From Kappaphycus alvarezii (Eukaryota; Rhodophyta; Florideophyceae; Gigartinales; Solieriaceae): DNA of 64,000 nt. A program made the translations under genes and the position numbers. Positions 42,771 through 54,110 of the stretch are shown here, in pieces (position 1 is the first letter of the stretch; each line of letters starts with the position of its first letter). The DNA lies in assembly GCA_002205965.3 (NCBI GenBank), contig NADL03000683.1, forward strand, positions 1,054,001 to 1,118,000. The letters are read 5' to 3'. The notes beneath the pieces were generated by a model. The model did no database searches. It was not told the origin of the DNA and worked only from the letters and a program-made list of their open reading frames with translations.

Positions 42771-43013
42771 TAAAGATGAGAAAGGGTCGGAGCCTTACCT
42801 CCCCAGGACTCCGGTGGCGAGGACGCCACTCCCTTTATTTTATATGCTCCCCGAGCTCACCCGACGGCGGGTCGGTAGCCCTCAGGGAATGCATCCCATG
42901 TCATGCTGACACTAGGGCTAATGTAATTACTGGTCCCTCCAGCCGGACCCGGCTTTGCCCCTCTGTGGGCACATTTCAGTACAGCTAGCGGCGCACACAA
43001 GTGGTCTCTATCA
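42771..43013 (-). repeat. 5' LTR of copia-I
   Basis: On the coding strand it starts TGATAGAGACC and ends TCATCTTTA. A TATA-like ATATAAAATAAA lies at 42,834-42,845, about 60-70 bases before the LTR end, and probably drives element transcription. GTAC-type CTGTACTG occurs near its start. Confidence 0.92.
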
Positions 43014-43242
43014 TGTTCAAGGTCGAAACCTGTATTACGGTCCATCGCGACACGTTCAGTAATTAACAAAACGAGCAAAATCATAGAGCTGCGCTAGGAT
43101 CGTAATTCGTTCACTTGATTGTCCAAATAAATTGGGCAAAAGAAGTTTTGCAGGGCAGCCAATCTGCATCACGTGGCACCGGACGGTTGTACTGCAGTTC
43201 CTGCAGGAATGCAGGGAGCTCGAATTCTTGTAATTTCTTCTA

Positions 43243-43285
43243 GGGGAAAATTTGGGGTGTTTTAATGATTGAAAAATAGGTTAAT
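43243..43285 (-). repeat. TIR-like repeat copy preceded by TA
   Basis: Starts GGGGAAAATTTGGGGTGTTT after TA at 43,241-43,242, then TTGAAAAATAGGTTAATC. Same family as 13,273 and 51,521. Confidence 0.7.
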
Positions 43286-44089
43286 CTTAGAGTGAACAGG
43301 GAACTTCCGACTAGCGATACAATAGTCGAAGAGTTTCGGCAGGCGGGTGTCAGCGGTAGTACCGTAGGAGGCTTGCATTACAAAGGTCAACAAATCTCTG
43401 GCTGTAGGGTACGGTGAATTTGGAAAAACATGGCCTGCTAAATGTGATAGGTTAATGTACTAAACTTTGTTGCAGTTGAGGCTTTTGGATTGTTCACTGT
43501 ACGGTACAGTTGATTACACATTACAGTAAAATCCTTTTGAAGTATGCAGTTTTATGTAACAAGAGTATGCAGTACATAATATAGCAAAGTAGCGTACTTT
43601 ATGTACACTACTTGAACGAAAGAGTGAATAAAGTACAGTATGAGGTAACCTAAAGTATGATTGTCATTTCCATTTGAGAACAACGTGGGTAAACTGTTGG
43701 AACAAGATAGTAGTCCAACATGGTGGAACGAATGTGTCTATGGGCACAGTTCTGTACAGTACACTGCAGTACATGTATAATGAATAGTACTGTGGACTGC
43801 AACCAGAATTTGGCGGGAGACGTGCGAGAATGACGGAAAAATGAATTGTGCCAGTCACCATGTCACTGCAGGTGGTTTGACTTTTTTGGGGTGTCGAGAC
43901 ACAACTGGCCCTATTGGCTGAGTAGAGTAACTGGCCACAGTTCATTGTAAGAGGCGTAATTTTCATTGTAGATTGTGAGTGGATCAAATACAATAAAATA
44001 ATAATAGCTTTTTAGCAACGTTAATAATGGTCTCTAAATTCGATTCTTCGGTAATTTTAAGCCTATTTTAAAAAAATTCCTCCCTGTTG

Positions 44090-44158
44090 AACTGTACTGT
44101 ACTTTACTGTACTGTACTTTACTGTACTGTACTTTACCACAGTACTGTACTGTACAGC
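44090..44158. repeat. GTAC tract: 15-bp tandem ACTGTACTGTACTTT
   Basis: Three head-to-tail units of ACTGTACTGTACTTT are followed by a palindromic AGTACTGTACTGTAC stretch. Confidence 0.8.
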
Positions 44159-45255
44159 GTACACGTCTGATAGAGGTTGTGGCCAAGCCGAGTGGCAGTT
44201 ATGAAGACGCATGGCGCATTCCTACGCAAATCATCCTCTTATTATTTTTGACATTTTTTATATAAAATCAAGGGTGCAAGCAGCTCCTGCGAGAGCACAT
44301 TCAGTCCGTCCAGGCTTGGAATTGCTACAGGTATTGCGCTACTCTATGATTCCGGAATACGTGTTTGAGATTATTTTTTTAGGAGTTGATACAATAGTGG
44401 GCCGTTCGGGCTCAAAGAGAAACCTTACGTCTAAATACGAATGGGCCGCCTGAGCAACCAACAGCTTTCCGTGGCTGTATCGAATAAGAGGACCACTCGG
44501 ACCACAAATGAAAACATGGGGTGGACAACCCTACAGTAGAGGGGTTTGCTGCAGAAATATGTTCTCGCCACCCCTTGTCACTGTCACCCACAGCGGTAAC
44601 CTTCGCCACCCACTCCCATTTCGGTTCGCTTGCGCCTTATCCTTTTCACAAAGCACAAGCTCGCCCCCGTTCCAAAACTGAATTTCCGATCGCGGTTCGT
44701 CTTACTCCTCTCCTTATCCCACAGCTCAACATTACAAGCATTGCGTCCCCGTCCAAGCAAGGTAGCAACCCATCTGTTTCCCGTTTTCCTCTAAACTCTC
44801 GTCTCACAAACCAAGCAGCGCAACCGACAGTGTTTTAGCAAACCTGCAAGACTGAAACGTTCTGTGTGCACGCCTTGATCAGTGCTATCGTTTGGCTTGA
44901 TCAACACGGTACCGCAGTCTCCGTCTCGGACGTTTCCCGCTGTTTTCCTAAGTCTTGTCGGATAACCCGTCGTTTTCATCTCATGCTACATTGCTTCATT
45001 TACTCCTCAGTTTTCTTTAGTTTGAACCTTCGCTTCTCTTGAATCTCAATCCGTCCTTAAGGTCCCTTTTTCTCGCATATCATCCTCTTTATTTGCGATC
45101 TCTTGGCTTGTATCCACTGCCCTCTTACGCTCCTCCCAGCGAATATCAGTGTCAACCCGCATACCCCCTTCGCTTGTTCGCCCTTTCCGCCCCTCTGATC
45201 CTTACCTGTATTCTTCGCACTCAAACTCACCATTCCATCTTCAAACCCCGCTGCC

Positions 45256-47980
45256 ATGGAGGGGCCTGTTGGCATAGCATCCCCTTCGTCCACCTGGACT
45301 CTCGATGCTGCTTACGCCTATGCCACCCAACGTGCAATTCCTCCTTCTGAACCCGATGGTGAACCCCTTTACAACTGCCCTTTTCCTCCCTGCTCGAAAC
45401 AGTTTTCGAAGCGCTTCAATCTCAAGGCTCACCTTCGTGTTCACACCGGTGATAAGCCTTTTGTCTGTTCGTTTCCAGGTTGCACTCGACGATTCATGTG
45501 GAAATCAAGTCTCACCTCTCACCAAACGGGACACTCCCGTCGGAAACTAGAGCTACAGAAGAGGAACGCTGTTCTTGCGGGGAAGGCTCTCGCCGCCGAA
45601 AGTGTTCATACCGCCAGTAATACGCCTCTTCGCGCTGCTCCCCAATCGTTTGCAGAAGGTGGTCCACATTCACAGCGGGTTGATCATCCAAACCAACATC
45701 AAAGCATCGTAACTAACCCGCAGAATTCCGCCGTAACTACCCAAATGCAACACGCACGTCAGTCTGTCGACAGAGGCATGACCCATCCGCTCCGTCTTTC
45801 TGCTCCTTGCCAGGTAACACCCCCACGCCCGTCTCCTTTCCGTCACCAACAAATTGCAAGTTCTTCCTCTCACCCTAATCAACTACAACTGCAACACAGT
45901 CAGGCCTTCCCACCCTCCAATCAAACGACCGACACCCCAAATCCTACCACATCCTCACATTCTGCTCGTATGTACTCTTCAATTGACTGCTCAACCACTC
46001 ATCCTCGACTCCAATCTGCCGTATCGCAGCCTACTCGACATTCTAATCCGAGGCAGAACCAGCCTCCCTCAGACCCAAGTTCAATGTCGTACATCACTGC
46101 CGAATACCCACCTGGAGACTCCGCAACACCGTCAAATCATTCAACTGCAAACCCTCTTCAAAATCCGATGCCTCAACCTGGCTTGAACCAAGCCAACCCT
46201 ACTAATCCCCGCCCTATTCCGCATCCGCCCAGTTCTCACCCTCTTCAGGTGCCATCCGATCAACACCGATATGCACCTCATCATTCATATCCGATGCAGT
46301 TACAAACTCTGGCGCAAAACTCGGTTGCGCAACAAAGCACTCAATTCAGAGGCTCTTCTACAGTCCAGAACGCAAGACGCTCCCCTCAACTTTCGCAAGT
46401 CACCCGGGTCAACAAGGAACACCCCAATCTTGTCTCTCTCCATTTCATTATGCTTCTCCAGCGACAAGGGCGCCCCATCACAGCCAGCAACCCGCTCATG
46501 CGGTGCAAACGCACTTACACCGGTCCTCTGGACTACCAGTGCCTGCGGGACCAGGTATGCGCACAGTTATCCATGTGACTCCGTCGCATGAGCAAATTGA
46601 GAATCGGATGAATGATGAGAGACAAACTCACCCAGGACAAGAGACTTGTCCAGCTGGACATGGGCGGCAAAAAGTAGCACAAAGCATTGGTATTGCAAAA
46701 CAGGAGTCATTGGTGACGCATAGGTCACCATTGAGGAATAGTGGGCCGTTCAGTCAGGACCAGCCGTCGGGGACATTTGGAATTGTTCAGAAGAGTAGGG
46801 AAAAGACTGAACCTAGCCAACGAGGAGAGGGAAAGGACGGAGACATGCAACAGCTGGAGCATGAAAGACTGCTAGAGGAGCAAAGGTTGACGCTGAGGAG
46901 ACAGGAGGAACAAATTAAGGAACAGCGGAGAATCATTAGGGAACAGGAGCAAAAGCAACAGGCACAGCATCGACAGCTTTTGAGACTGCAACAGGAGAGG
47001 GAAGAAATGAGTCGGCAGGAGTTAGAGGAGAGACAACGGCGATTGCCGCAGGGGAGGCAGGATGAGAAGCCACCATTTGGAGATCAAAAACGCCTTCGTG
47101 GTGCGCAACCTATAACAGAGCAGCAGGCTGATTTACAAATGACCTTGCCCAAGTTGGAGGATTCGTCAAAGCGGTTTCAGCATAGGCCGATTCCGTCTTT
47201 GCCGTCTCCTGTGCAATCCGGAGCAGTGCACGGGGCTGGGCAGGAAAATGATCGTCTGGGAAAGAGAGATTTACCAGGTGCAACTAAGTCAACGCAACCA
47301 TCTTTGATGTCTCCAGCATCTCTAGGACTTGGAACTAGCTCCATCTTGCCGTCTCCTCGGCACCTTTTGGTATACGCTCCCCAAACGGGTTTCATCAACA
47401 ATTTTTATTCCCTAGCAACGGGTCTACAAGCTGGGGTGGCAACACACCAACGGTCCCTGGCGTTTCCTCCATGTTGATGAACTCTCCCAAACCACCGCAC
47501 ACGCCAGGTAGTCAGATGGATGTGCAGATGGCGAATCCCGGATTAGAAAGCCATCCTGGTGATGTCTCTCCGGGTCCAAGCGAGATTGCAATATCCCCAG
47601 GGATCGTAACCTCTCCGGTACCACCTCCCATTCTTCCGGAAGTTTCATCAACCTACAGACCGCGTCATGCAATGAACAGATCGAAACCACCGTTGGGTGG
47701 TCCCATTCTCCCGTCAGGATCGTCGCACACTCTTTCTCGTCTGGCAAATGTTGCCCCAGCAAATCCCCCGACCCACATTGATCTTAAAGGGCTACCGGAG
47801 GATGAGGCTAGTTGCAGTTTTCCAGCACTTGGAAGCCCGCACACCGAGTTGAGTCCGTTGCCTGTTGCGAGCCCAATTTTTGGGAACGGGCAAACACCAG
47901 TGTCTCCGATTCAACCCTATTCACCATTTTCTGGCCTGAATAGCTCCTCCGCAAAAATGAAGCAGACGACGACGTGGTGA
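45256..47980 (+). CDS. C2H2 zinc-finger transcription factor, frame-broken
   Basis: ATG 45,256 sits in a good context (GCCATGG). Two adjacent C2H2 fingers occupy 40-93: C41, C46, H59, H63 and C71, C76, H89, H93, joined by the HTGDKPF linker typical of DNA-binding fingers. A long Gln/Pro/Ser-rich region follows, as in activation domains. At about 46,390 sensible sequence moves to the frame one base earlier (SPATRAPHHSQQPAHAVQTH), which runs on to a Glu/Arg/Gln coiled coil (46,860-47,060, HERLLEEQRLTLRRQEEQIK). At about 47,350 it moves one base earlier again (NGFHQQFLFPSNGSTSWGGN) and continues to a Pro/Ser-rich end at 47,980. The whole would be about 900 residues. The two shifts go the same way, each like one missing base, so sequencing errors, small introns or a dead gene are all possible. 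The piece from 45,256 alone gives 440 residues. Confidence 0.7.
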
Positions 47981-50433
47981 GCACTAGTGTAGATTGTAAC
48001 CATTCTTACGGGTTACTTTTACACCGATAAATCCGCTTTGTACAGGATAACTTGAATAAGATGGCAAGGCCTCCGAGTGACTGATGTTTGCTCTGAAACG
48101 AGCTGGGATTCTAGATAAGTTTACTGCGATGTGTGACGGGACATTAGTACCAGAAAAACGGCCAAACCCGCCGTACAATAGTACAATAAAGTGCTGTGCA
48201 GTACAGTGCCAACTCCACAATCTTATAGGAGTCGTTAGGTACTTCACATTACCAGGTTATTCAGCTTGATGACTTACTACATTCCAGGATGTTTTCGCCT
48301 CGAATTTGAGTGTGAGGTGGGTTTTTTCAGGAAAACCGCATGGCAGCCCAATGGCGTTTAACATGCCTTGGTCAATATACGTTGTGGCACTCAATGTTTT
48401 GCAAGTCAAATGTCCCGCTAGGATACAGATTTTGATCTAAGAACTGCGTTTAGAGTGGAGCGAGGTAAATTATTGGAATTAAGGAAAAATGGCGTCATCA
48501 TTAAGTGTGTTCAATTTAATGAAATAGTTGCAATAGAGTAGATTGCCGCGTATTCCTGTAATCTACTTTATATTCGTCTAGTTTCAGAAAAGTGAAATAG
48601 AAGAGCATATGAGACCTTTTCTTCTTGACTTACGTTGAGCTCGAATCCATGCTAGGATTGACAAAAAATCGCGGAGTAAAAAATCCTTGAGATCCCAGAA
48701 ACGTTCTTGGGTGCGTCCTAATATCCCGAAAGGTGTGCATAGTAATGGGATCCTGAAGGTAGAACATAAATTATTGTCATGTTGAAGCATGCGTGGTCAT
48801 GATGTTATGTTGGCCACTAGTGCGGCATGGTGTAATGGAAATCCAGAAACAAGATGCGAGGGCGTTTAGAGAGGAGAGGGAGGGGGGCGCAAGGAGCATA
48901 ACGCTCCGTAGAAACATGCATCAATCAATTAATCACAGTGAGTGATAGTGTATTTATCCACTGGTGCACTTAGTGCGATATGGATTTCGTGGCACTATAA
49001 CAAACACAAGTTGAGCTTGGTTTTAAATTGCTAGTCATTAGAATGCATTTGTTCATTGTTTCATTGGTTCCCAGATGCAGTTTAGTAGTTTTATCCGGCG
49101 GGATACCCGATAAAATTATTATACTGCATTGCGTTACCTGATTTGCCTACGCGTGCACACTTTGGCAATGTGATTTTGGTTTGGGAGTTCCATTGATGCT
49201 TGCAGTTCCCATTGCGCCAGAAATTTCAACACTAAAAGCTACACATCCTGCTAGCCAGGGCCTCCTCAGCTCCGCCAGCGCTTTTTATGCCATTTACACA
49301 GTACGTCGCCTCTGCGTCTTTTGCATGACTGAGTGTCCAGTATCTCAACCAAATTCAACCTCAGTGTTTCCGGGAAAGTTTTATCCACTCGCTTCCAGTG
49401 TTTCTTTCAGGTCTTTCGGAGCTACCTTCACGTCCTTTTCCAGCTGGTCCTGTGAAATGTGGCCAGGCCGAGTCATGGAGATTGTTTGCACTGCGATCCT
49501 TTGTAACAGGTGAAAATATCAATCCCAGCCCTACCCAGAAGGAGGGTCCTATCGGTCCCATTTGTTTCAAAATGATACGGTGAAGCGCAACACCAGGGTG
49601 CTTAAGTTTCGAAGTGATTGGTAGGGAATGGCAGCGAAATACAGTGGAATAGATACTGAATGCATTAAATTTCTTTCTTTACATCAAATAGTTTCTTAAA
49701 TAGAATGTCCAGCAATGTAAAGGCATGGAATGATCCAAGTGATTATTATATGTATTCATGCCAAGACTGACAAATTCGAGGTGCCATACTATCCTTCGCC
49801 ATCAATAATGTACGCGACGTCCTGAACTTTGACGAGAGAACGCGAAGGGCTATTTTGAACTATGTACAATACAGTATAACAGTGATAAAATGACGAATCA
49901 TACACTGCCAAGACAGTTCACCAACCTACGTTGCCTTTTTTTGTTGTTCAAGTCCAAGAAGGAACTTAAGGCCGGAGACAGTAACTGCCCCATTCCAGTC
50001 GTGGCCGAATTTCCAGCGTAGAACTGTGGAAAAGGTAATTGAAATATCCACAGATTGTACGTATCAATAGTGCCGAGGATATTTTGCGGTGCTGACGCTG
50101 CGAAGTTGTACAGTAGAGATGAGAAAAGGTAGTAACCCTAGAAGTAAACCGTAACATGCTTATTTCAACAACCGCCACAGTGAAAAATCTACCGGTAACG
50201 CCGTACTGCAGTGAAATATTTCCCTTGTTAAATGACAGGCTTGCTCTGGGACGAAATAAAACTGAACCCTAGCGAGAGCCGAGTGGCCTAGATCCTGCAG
50301 TGTTTACCAGCTACTTTCTAGCTTGTACACACGCTCAAGCACTTGCAATATAGGTCCCGCCAATGGTTTGATTACAAATACAGAGGACTCCCAACCTTTC
50401 CATTACTCGCAGTAAACCAAACCCGGCCATGCA
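47981..50433. other. No gene seen
   Basis: Several short frames without signature. GTAC words lie at about 48,195 and 49,865. Position 50,387 onward already shows the TCCATTACTCGCAGTAAACC unit of the minisatellite further down. Confidence 0.35.
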
Positions 50434-50826
50434 GTTCGCCCGGACATCAAGGCGCTTGGAGAGAACGGGGGCACGGACTATTACGATGTAACCGTTATCC
50501 ATCCCCTGACCCCCGCCCGCCTTCCCTCCCTGGCGCGATGCACACTCAAGCCCCTTAACCATGCTCGCCTGGGCAAGGACACTCGCTTTGCCGAGTTGAT
50601 ACGCTCCAAGGGTCCTGGGCATCGCTTCATTGCCCTTCCACTCTCCACGTTGGGGGGCTGGCACCCTTCCGCTCGGGACTTCGCCAACCGGGTTGCGAAT
50701 GGCATTGCCGCACGGGCAGCCGTTCCGATTGCTGATGCGCAGCGAACATTGTTCGCTCGTCACGCGGCGAGACTCGTCCAGAATAACGCCAGTTGTTTGT
50801 TGGAAGGAGTCTTGAGCGACACTTAG
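50434..50826 (+). pseudogene. C-terminal domain of a LINE-like RT
   Basis: The plus-strand frame reads RPDIKALGENGGTDYYDVTV then IHPLTPARLPSLARC, GHRFIALPLSTLGGWHPSAR and NNASCLLEGVLSDT before TAG. A 'RPD-x(11-14)-DVTV' unit followed by 'PLxxxxGGW' is the C-terminal segment of the RT group seen at 2-9 kb and resembles a PD-(D/E)XK nuclease core. No RT blocks precede it, so this is a 5'-truncated copy, as LINEs commonly leave. The subfamily agrees better with the plus-strand fragment at 7,403 than with copy B. Only the last 115 codons are present, and they are uninterrupted. Confidence 0.55.
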
Positions 50827-50860
50827 GCTACAACTTGAAATTGTGTATACAGTGTATTCC

Positions 50861-51110
50861 AGAGAACCATTTTTCCCCCTTTATTCCCAACCAATTTTCC
50901 CAACCGTTCCATTACTCGCAGTAAACCAATTTTCCAGAGAACCATTTTTCCCCGTTTATTCCCAACCAATTTTCCCAACCGTTCCATTACTCGCAGTAAA
51001 CCAATTTTCCCAACCGTTCCATTACTCGCAGTAAACCAATTTAACCAATTTTCCACAACCCATTCGACTACCAACCCATTCGACTGTAAGCCCCATTCAC
51101 CCATTCAAGT
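50861..51110. repeat. Minisatellite beside the RT 3' end
   Basis: A unit of about 75 bp (CAGAGAACCATTTTTCCCC, then TTTATTCCCAACCAATTTTC and CCATTACTCGCAGTAAACC) occurs twice, followed by shorter 35-bp units and then ACCAATTTTCC/CCCATTCGACT remnants. A single unit piece also lies upstream at 50,387. Confidence 0.8.
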
Positions 51111-51819
51111 AAAACCAATTTTCCACCCCTGCAGTGGACACCATAGAAACTATATGCTGTAAATGAATGTAGAGTCGCAAGCCACTGGATCCGGAGCAAC
51201 AGCTAACTGCGTTGTCGCACTCGACGACTAATTCCGATTTTTCGATACTTTTCCTACTGGGAGTTATTTTGCCAACCTCTGCGCTGACGCGATATACATG
51301 TACAGTACGTCAAAATCGCGAGAACAGGACTCCCATACGAACTATTTACTCACTCATAGGACCCCTCCTGTAATTGACTCCTGAGCCAGTAGCAGCTCCA
51401 TGCCATTACAGTATGGACCCATTTACAACCACCAACTTTTGTCAGTTGAAAGGCTCGGGGGTCTGATAGTTCAGTGGCGGTTTGTAGATGACTGCTTACA
51501 AAATACTACACAGTACTTTACAGTGGGGGGAAAAATTGGGATGGTTAATTATTGAAAAATAGGTTAGCCTATGTTACAAAGCGTCAAATAATTACAGTAC
51601 GTTTACATGCATGCTGTACTGTATATGTGGACTGGTAAATTGATAGACTCGGCAGGGTTCACTTTTTAGTGAAACTTTGATTCTTTTGTTGCAACGGCTG
51701 CTCTTGATAAATGGAACATTTATCCCAGAGAGAAACTAGGCGCGCTGTTGATGTGACTCAGGTACTTGTGTGCGGACGCAGCCACTCGGATCCAATCATC
51801 GGTGTCTGTCCTCTGTCTC
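51111..51819. other. No gene; one TIR-like repeat
   Basis: Nothing coding was seen. The TIR-like copy is at 51,521-51,570. Confidence 0.4.
51521..51570 (-). repeat. TIR-like repeat copy preceded by TA
   Basis: CAGTGGGGGGAAAAATTGGG follows TA at 51,519-51,520, then TATTGAAAAATAGGTTAGCC. It has the CAGTG start of pogo/Tc1-like ends. Confidence 0.7.
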
Positions 51820-52620
51820 TAATATTCACTTTTTGTCTTCTCTACGGCCGGCTTAGTAAGCTTCGGCTTTGAGGGTTACGGCGGGAGTGTTCGCGACGAA
51901 ACTTCTCTGGTTACTGGCCTTCAGTCCGAGTGCACTGTGGTGCCGCTGCTTTAATAGTCTTCCCCTCCGGCTACAATCCTTTCGGTGAGGCTTAACGCTC
52001 GATTCGAGGCACTTGCAGATACGACCTCCTCGGGATACGGCACTGCCGTTCCTGTCGATGCCGAACAAACATTGGCCACCCCGTTCTTTTCCCGGAATAT
52101 GACGTCGTTGAATAGAGTTGATACACGAGGGTTGGTAACTGGAAGTCTTGTTCTTTCGGCAATTGGCGTTATTCTGAAGGATCAGGGTAAAACAAAATGG
52201 TACACCCCGCTTGCAATCGGACAAAAAGGCAAATCTAATAGAGCTTTTGAACTCCTGTCGGATTGGGAGAACTCGCAGCACAGACAATTTTTTTTGTCAA
52301 TATACCTGGTGTGGGGGTTTAGGCGCACACCAGGTAATCGCTGATTGAAATGGTTGTTTTTCTTTTTTGTCTCCCGGTGAGCAGGCCGGAGCCTCAGATC
52401 GGGGTTTATATAGACAGTCCGAATTTTCAAAACCTCACTAAATAGTACTACAATAAAATATTTTCATTAAAAAGTTGCGACTACAGTACCAAAATCGCCG
52501 ATTTATTATCGTGCCATCGCCGGTACTGCAGTCAAACAGAGATTTTTGTGGCCCAAATTTGTACCCACAGCGCATTAATATGCTTTCCACAAATTTCTCC
52601 ACAACACTATATGCGCGGTT
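51820..52620. repeat. Dispersed repeat, copy 1
   Basis: About 700-800 bp related to 54,640-55,330 in the same orientation. Shared landmarks in order: GGTTACGGCGGGAGTGTTCG/GGTACGGTGGTAGTATTCG, GAAACTTCTC, CTGTCGGATTGG(G/A)AGAAC, GGCGCACACCAGGTAATC, and a final CCACGAATTT-like stretch. Frames over it are open (for example 51,985-52,344) but show no family. It could be an LTR or a non-autonomous element. Confidence 0.6.
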
Positions 52621-52795
52621 ATGCTACAATGCCTGTAGTAAGTATAATACCATCAGAAAATTGCAAATATTTCCCGCAAAAATTCGGTTTCTTTAAAAAA
52701 AACCGTCCTAATCCTATTTAATCGGATGCAGAAGACGTTTCGCAAAGTAAATTTGCATTTGGAAAACGAGTTCTTTACTTTTCTAAAAAAGACTA

Positions 52796-53852
52796 CTAGA
52801 GAGCCTGTAAAAAGTATAGACCCGCCGAAGAAATGGATATTTTCTTGACAAAGTAGTAGTTTGTGTTACCCCCCGTTCTGCTCAGGATATCTTTACACCT
52901 CTTGGAGAGGGATTCAACTAGTTTCACGAGCAGATAAATGTACAGTGCATACCATGAGGACTGAATGTATTCTTTCAACTCACTGGCTGATGGAGACTTC
53001 CTCTTACTTGCGTAAAGTTACCTAGCAAGGATAGAACATAAATTGTCGATTCGAGTAAGGTCAGGGAAACGGACAGAACAAGTTAAAAGAGCAATATTAT
53101 TATCGTAAAACCACTTTCTCGATTTGTTTGCCGTATGGATAGACGCTCCATCCTGCTGAACAGTTTAGTCTGCAGTACGCTATTGTGCAGTATACGGCAA
53201 TAAATGGCCCTCCAGAGTTCTAGTGAAGGCTTTTTAATCCATAATTTTCCCTTAAAATTGCCAATGAGCTTTTCCCCAAGACTAAACAGGCCCCCACACC
53301 GTCAAGAATCCACCAACCTGCTGCAGCATATAAAATCGTATTTCTTTGTCTAGAACTAGACGATGCTAGTGCCACGCCCAGCCATCGGGCCCGCCTCGAG
53401 TAAAATTTTATCGTCACTGAAAACGATTTAACACCATTGCTACATATTCCATGCAACATGTTCCCGAGCCCAGTTCTGACAGATGCCTTTTTGCGTCTCT
53501 TTGAGCAAATGTCCCCGCTTTATCCTTCTAAACTGATACATTTCAATGCCCTTCAGCACCTGGATTATTATAAATTCTTTAATGGACACTGAGAGGTCCT
53601 TGCGGAGGGACCGAGCTGAAACATGTTGGTTTTAGGCTTCTCTGAGGAGGCGACTCATGTGGTGTTCTGTCATTTTCGGTGGCCTTTGAGATATTTTCTT
53701 GACGCCATATGATTCTCGGAGCTTAAGTAGCTCCATTTAACGTTGTGAGACCTCCCAGGTTGCTTGGAAATTGCACAATTGGATATATTTTGCCCATGAA
53801 GGGCATCAATAATGCCCTTTCCCCTTACGGTAAAGTGGGAGCATTTCGCCAT
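52796..53852 (-). pseudogene. mariner/Tc1-type transposase, dead
   Basis: From ATG 53,852: MAKCSHFTVRGKGIIDALHG then NCAISKQPGRSHNV (first helix-turn-helix), PPKMTEHHMSRLLREA and VSARSLRKDLSVSIKEFIII (second), IKRGHLLKETQKGICQNWAR, FSDDKILLEAGPDGWAWH (first Asp of the catalytic triad region), VQQDGASIHTANKSRKWFYD (second Asp), LTCSVRFPDLTRIDNLCSIL (third Asp in FPDL), and VKLVESLSKRCKDILSRTGG at the C-terminus. That is the full order of a Tc1/mariner transposase at near-normal length. About six stops and some frameshifts are scattered through it. Confidence 0.85.
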
Positions 53853-53988
53853 GGTGTGTGGGTGCGGATGTGTTGCTTGTAGCGAGAAAAAGTGAAGATT
53901 AACAACAAACAGGCAGTTTTGTATCTGTATGTACAAAACATTGGCCCAAAAGTTCTCCAGAACCGAGTAGTTCTATAATTTTTACAGG
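52804..53988 (-). mobile_element. mariner/Tc1 element remnant with 17-bp ends
   Basis: CCTGTAAAAAGTATAGA (52,804-52,820) is repeated inverted at 53,972-53,988 with one mismatch. TA follows the right end. These enclose the dead transposase, giving an element of about 1.2 kb. The left TA is not intact. Confidence 0.6.
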
Positions 53989-54110
53989 TAGTCGGGTATC
54001 CTTTTCAAAAAAATTAAAGAAGTAATTGAGCAAGTGCAAAATGACTTCGCCGAACGGCTTTTGCATTCAATTTTTTCGGTTTAGGCGGTGATGCCCTTCC
54101 GTCAATTCCT

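Larger units (their letters stand above)
37585..43013 (-). mobile_element. Complete Ty1/copia LTR retrotransposon (copia-I), 5429 bp
   Basis: Two 243-bp LTRs (37,585-37,827 and 42,771-43,013) look identical base for base. They are flanked by the 5-bp duplication TGTTC (37,580-37,584 and 43,014-43,018). Reading on the minus strand the order is 5' LTR, PBS, one long Gag-Pol ORF, a 570-bp 3' untranslated region, purine-rich tract, 3' LTR. Integrase precedes RT, which defines Ty1/copia. Identical LTRs, an intact ORF and preserved target duplication indicate very recent insertion and possible present activity. It is a different family from the decayed copia-II copies. Confidence 0.95.
43019..45255. 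other. No gene; TIR-like and GTAC repeats; probable promoter of the C2H2 gene
   Basis: A TIR-like copy lies at 43,243-43,285 and GTAC words at 43,495-43,520, 43,745-43,775 and 44,090-44,160. From about 44,985 to 45,250 the sequence is pyrimidine-rich (many CTT/TCC), as often seen in leaders upstream of a start codon. No TATA box could be fixed. Confidence 0.4.

Noticed and set aside
44170-44210. tRNA A-box-like CCGAGTGG at 44.18 kb (also near 50,280)
   Set aside because: No B box within the usual distance and no stem pairing.
50335-50763. 142-codon minus-strand frame
   Set aside because: Antisense of the RT C-terminal frame with RPD and DVTV.
50823-51104. Minus-strand frame encoding a repeated peptide
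   Set aside because: It is produced by the minisatellite units; no start context or non-repeat part.
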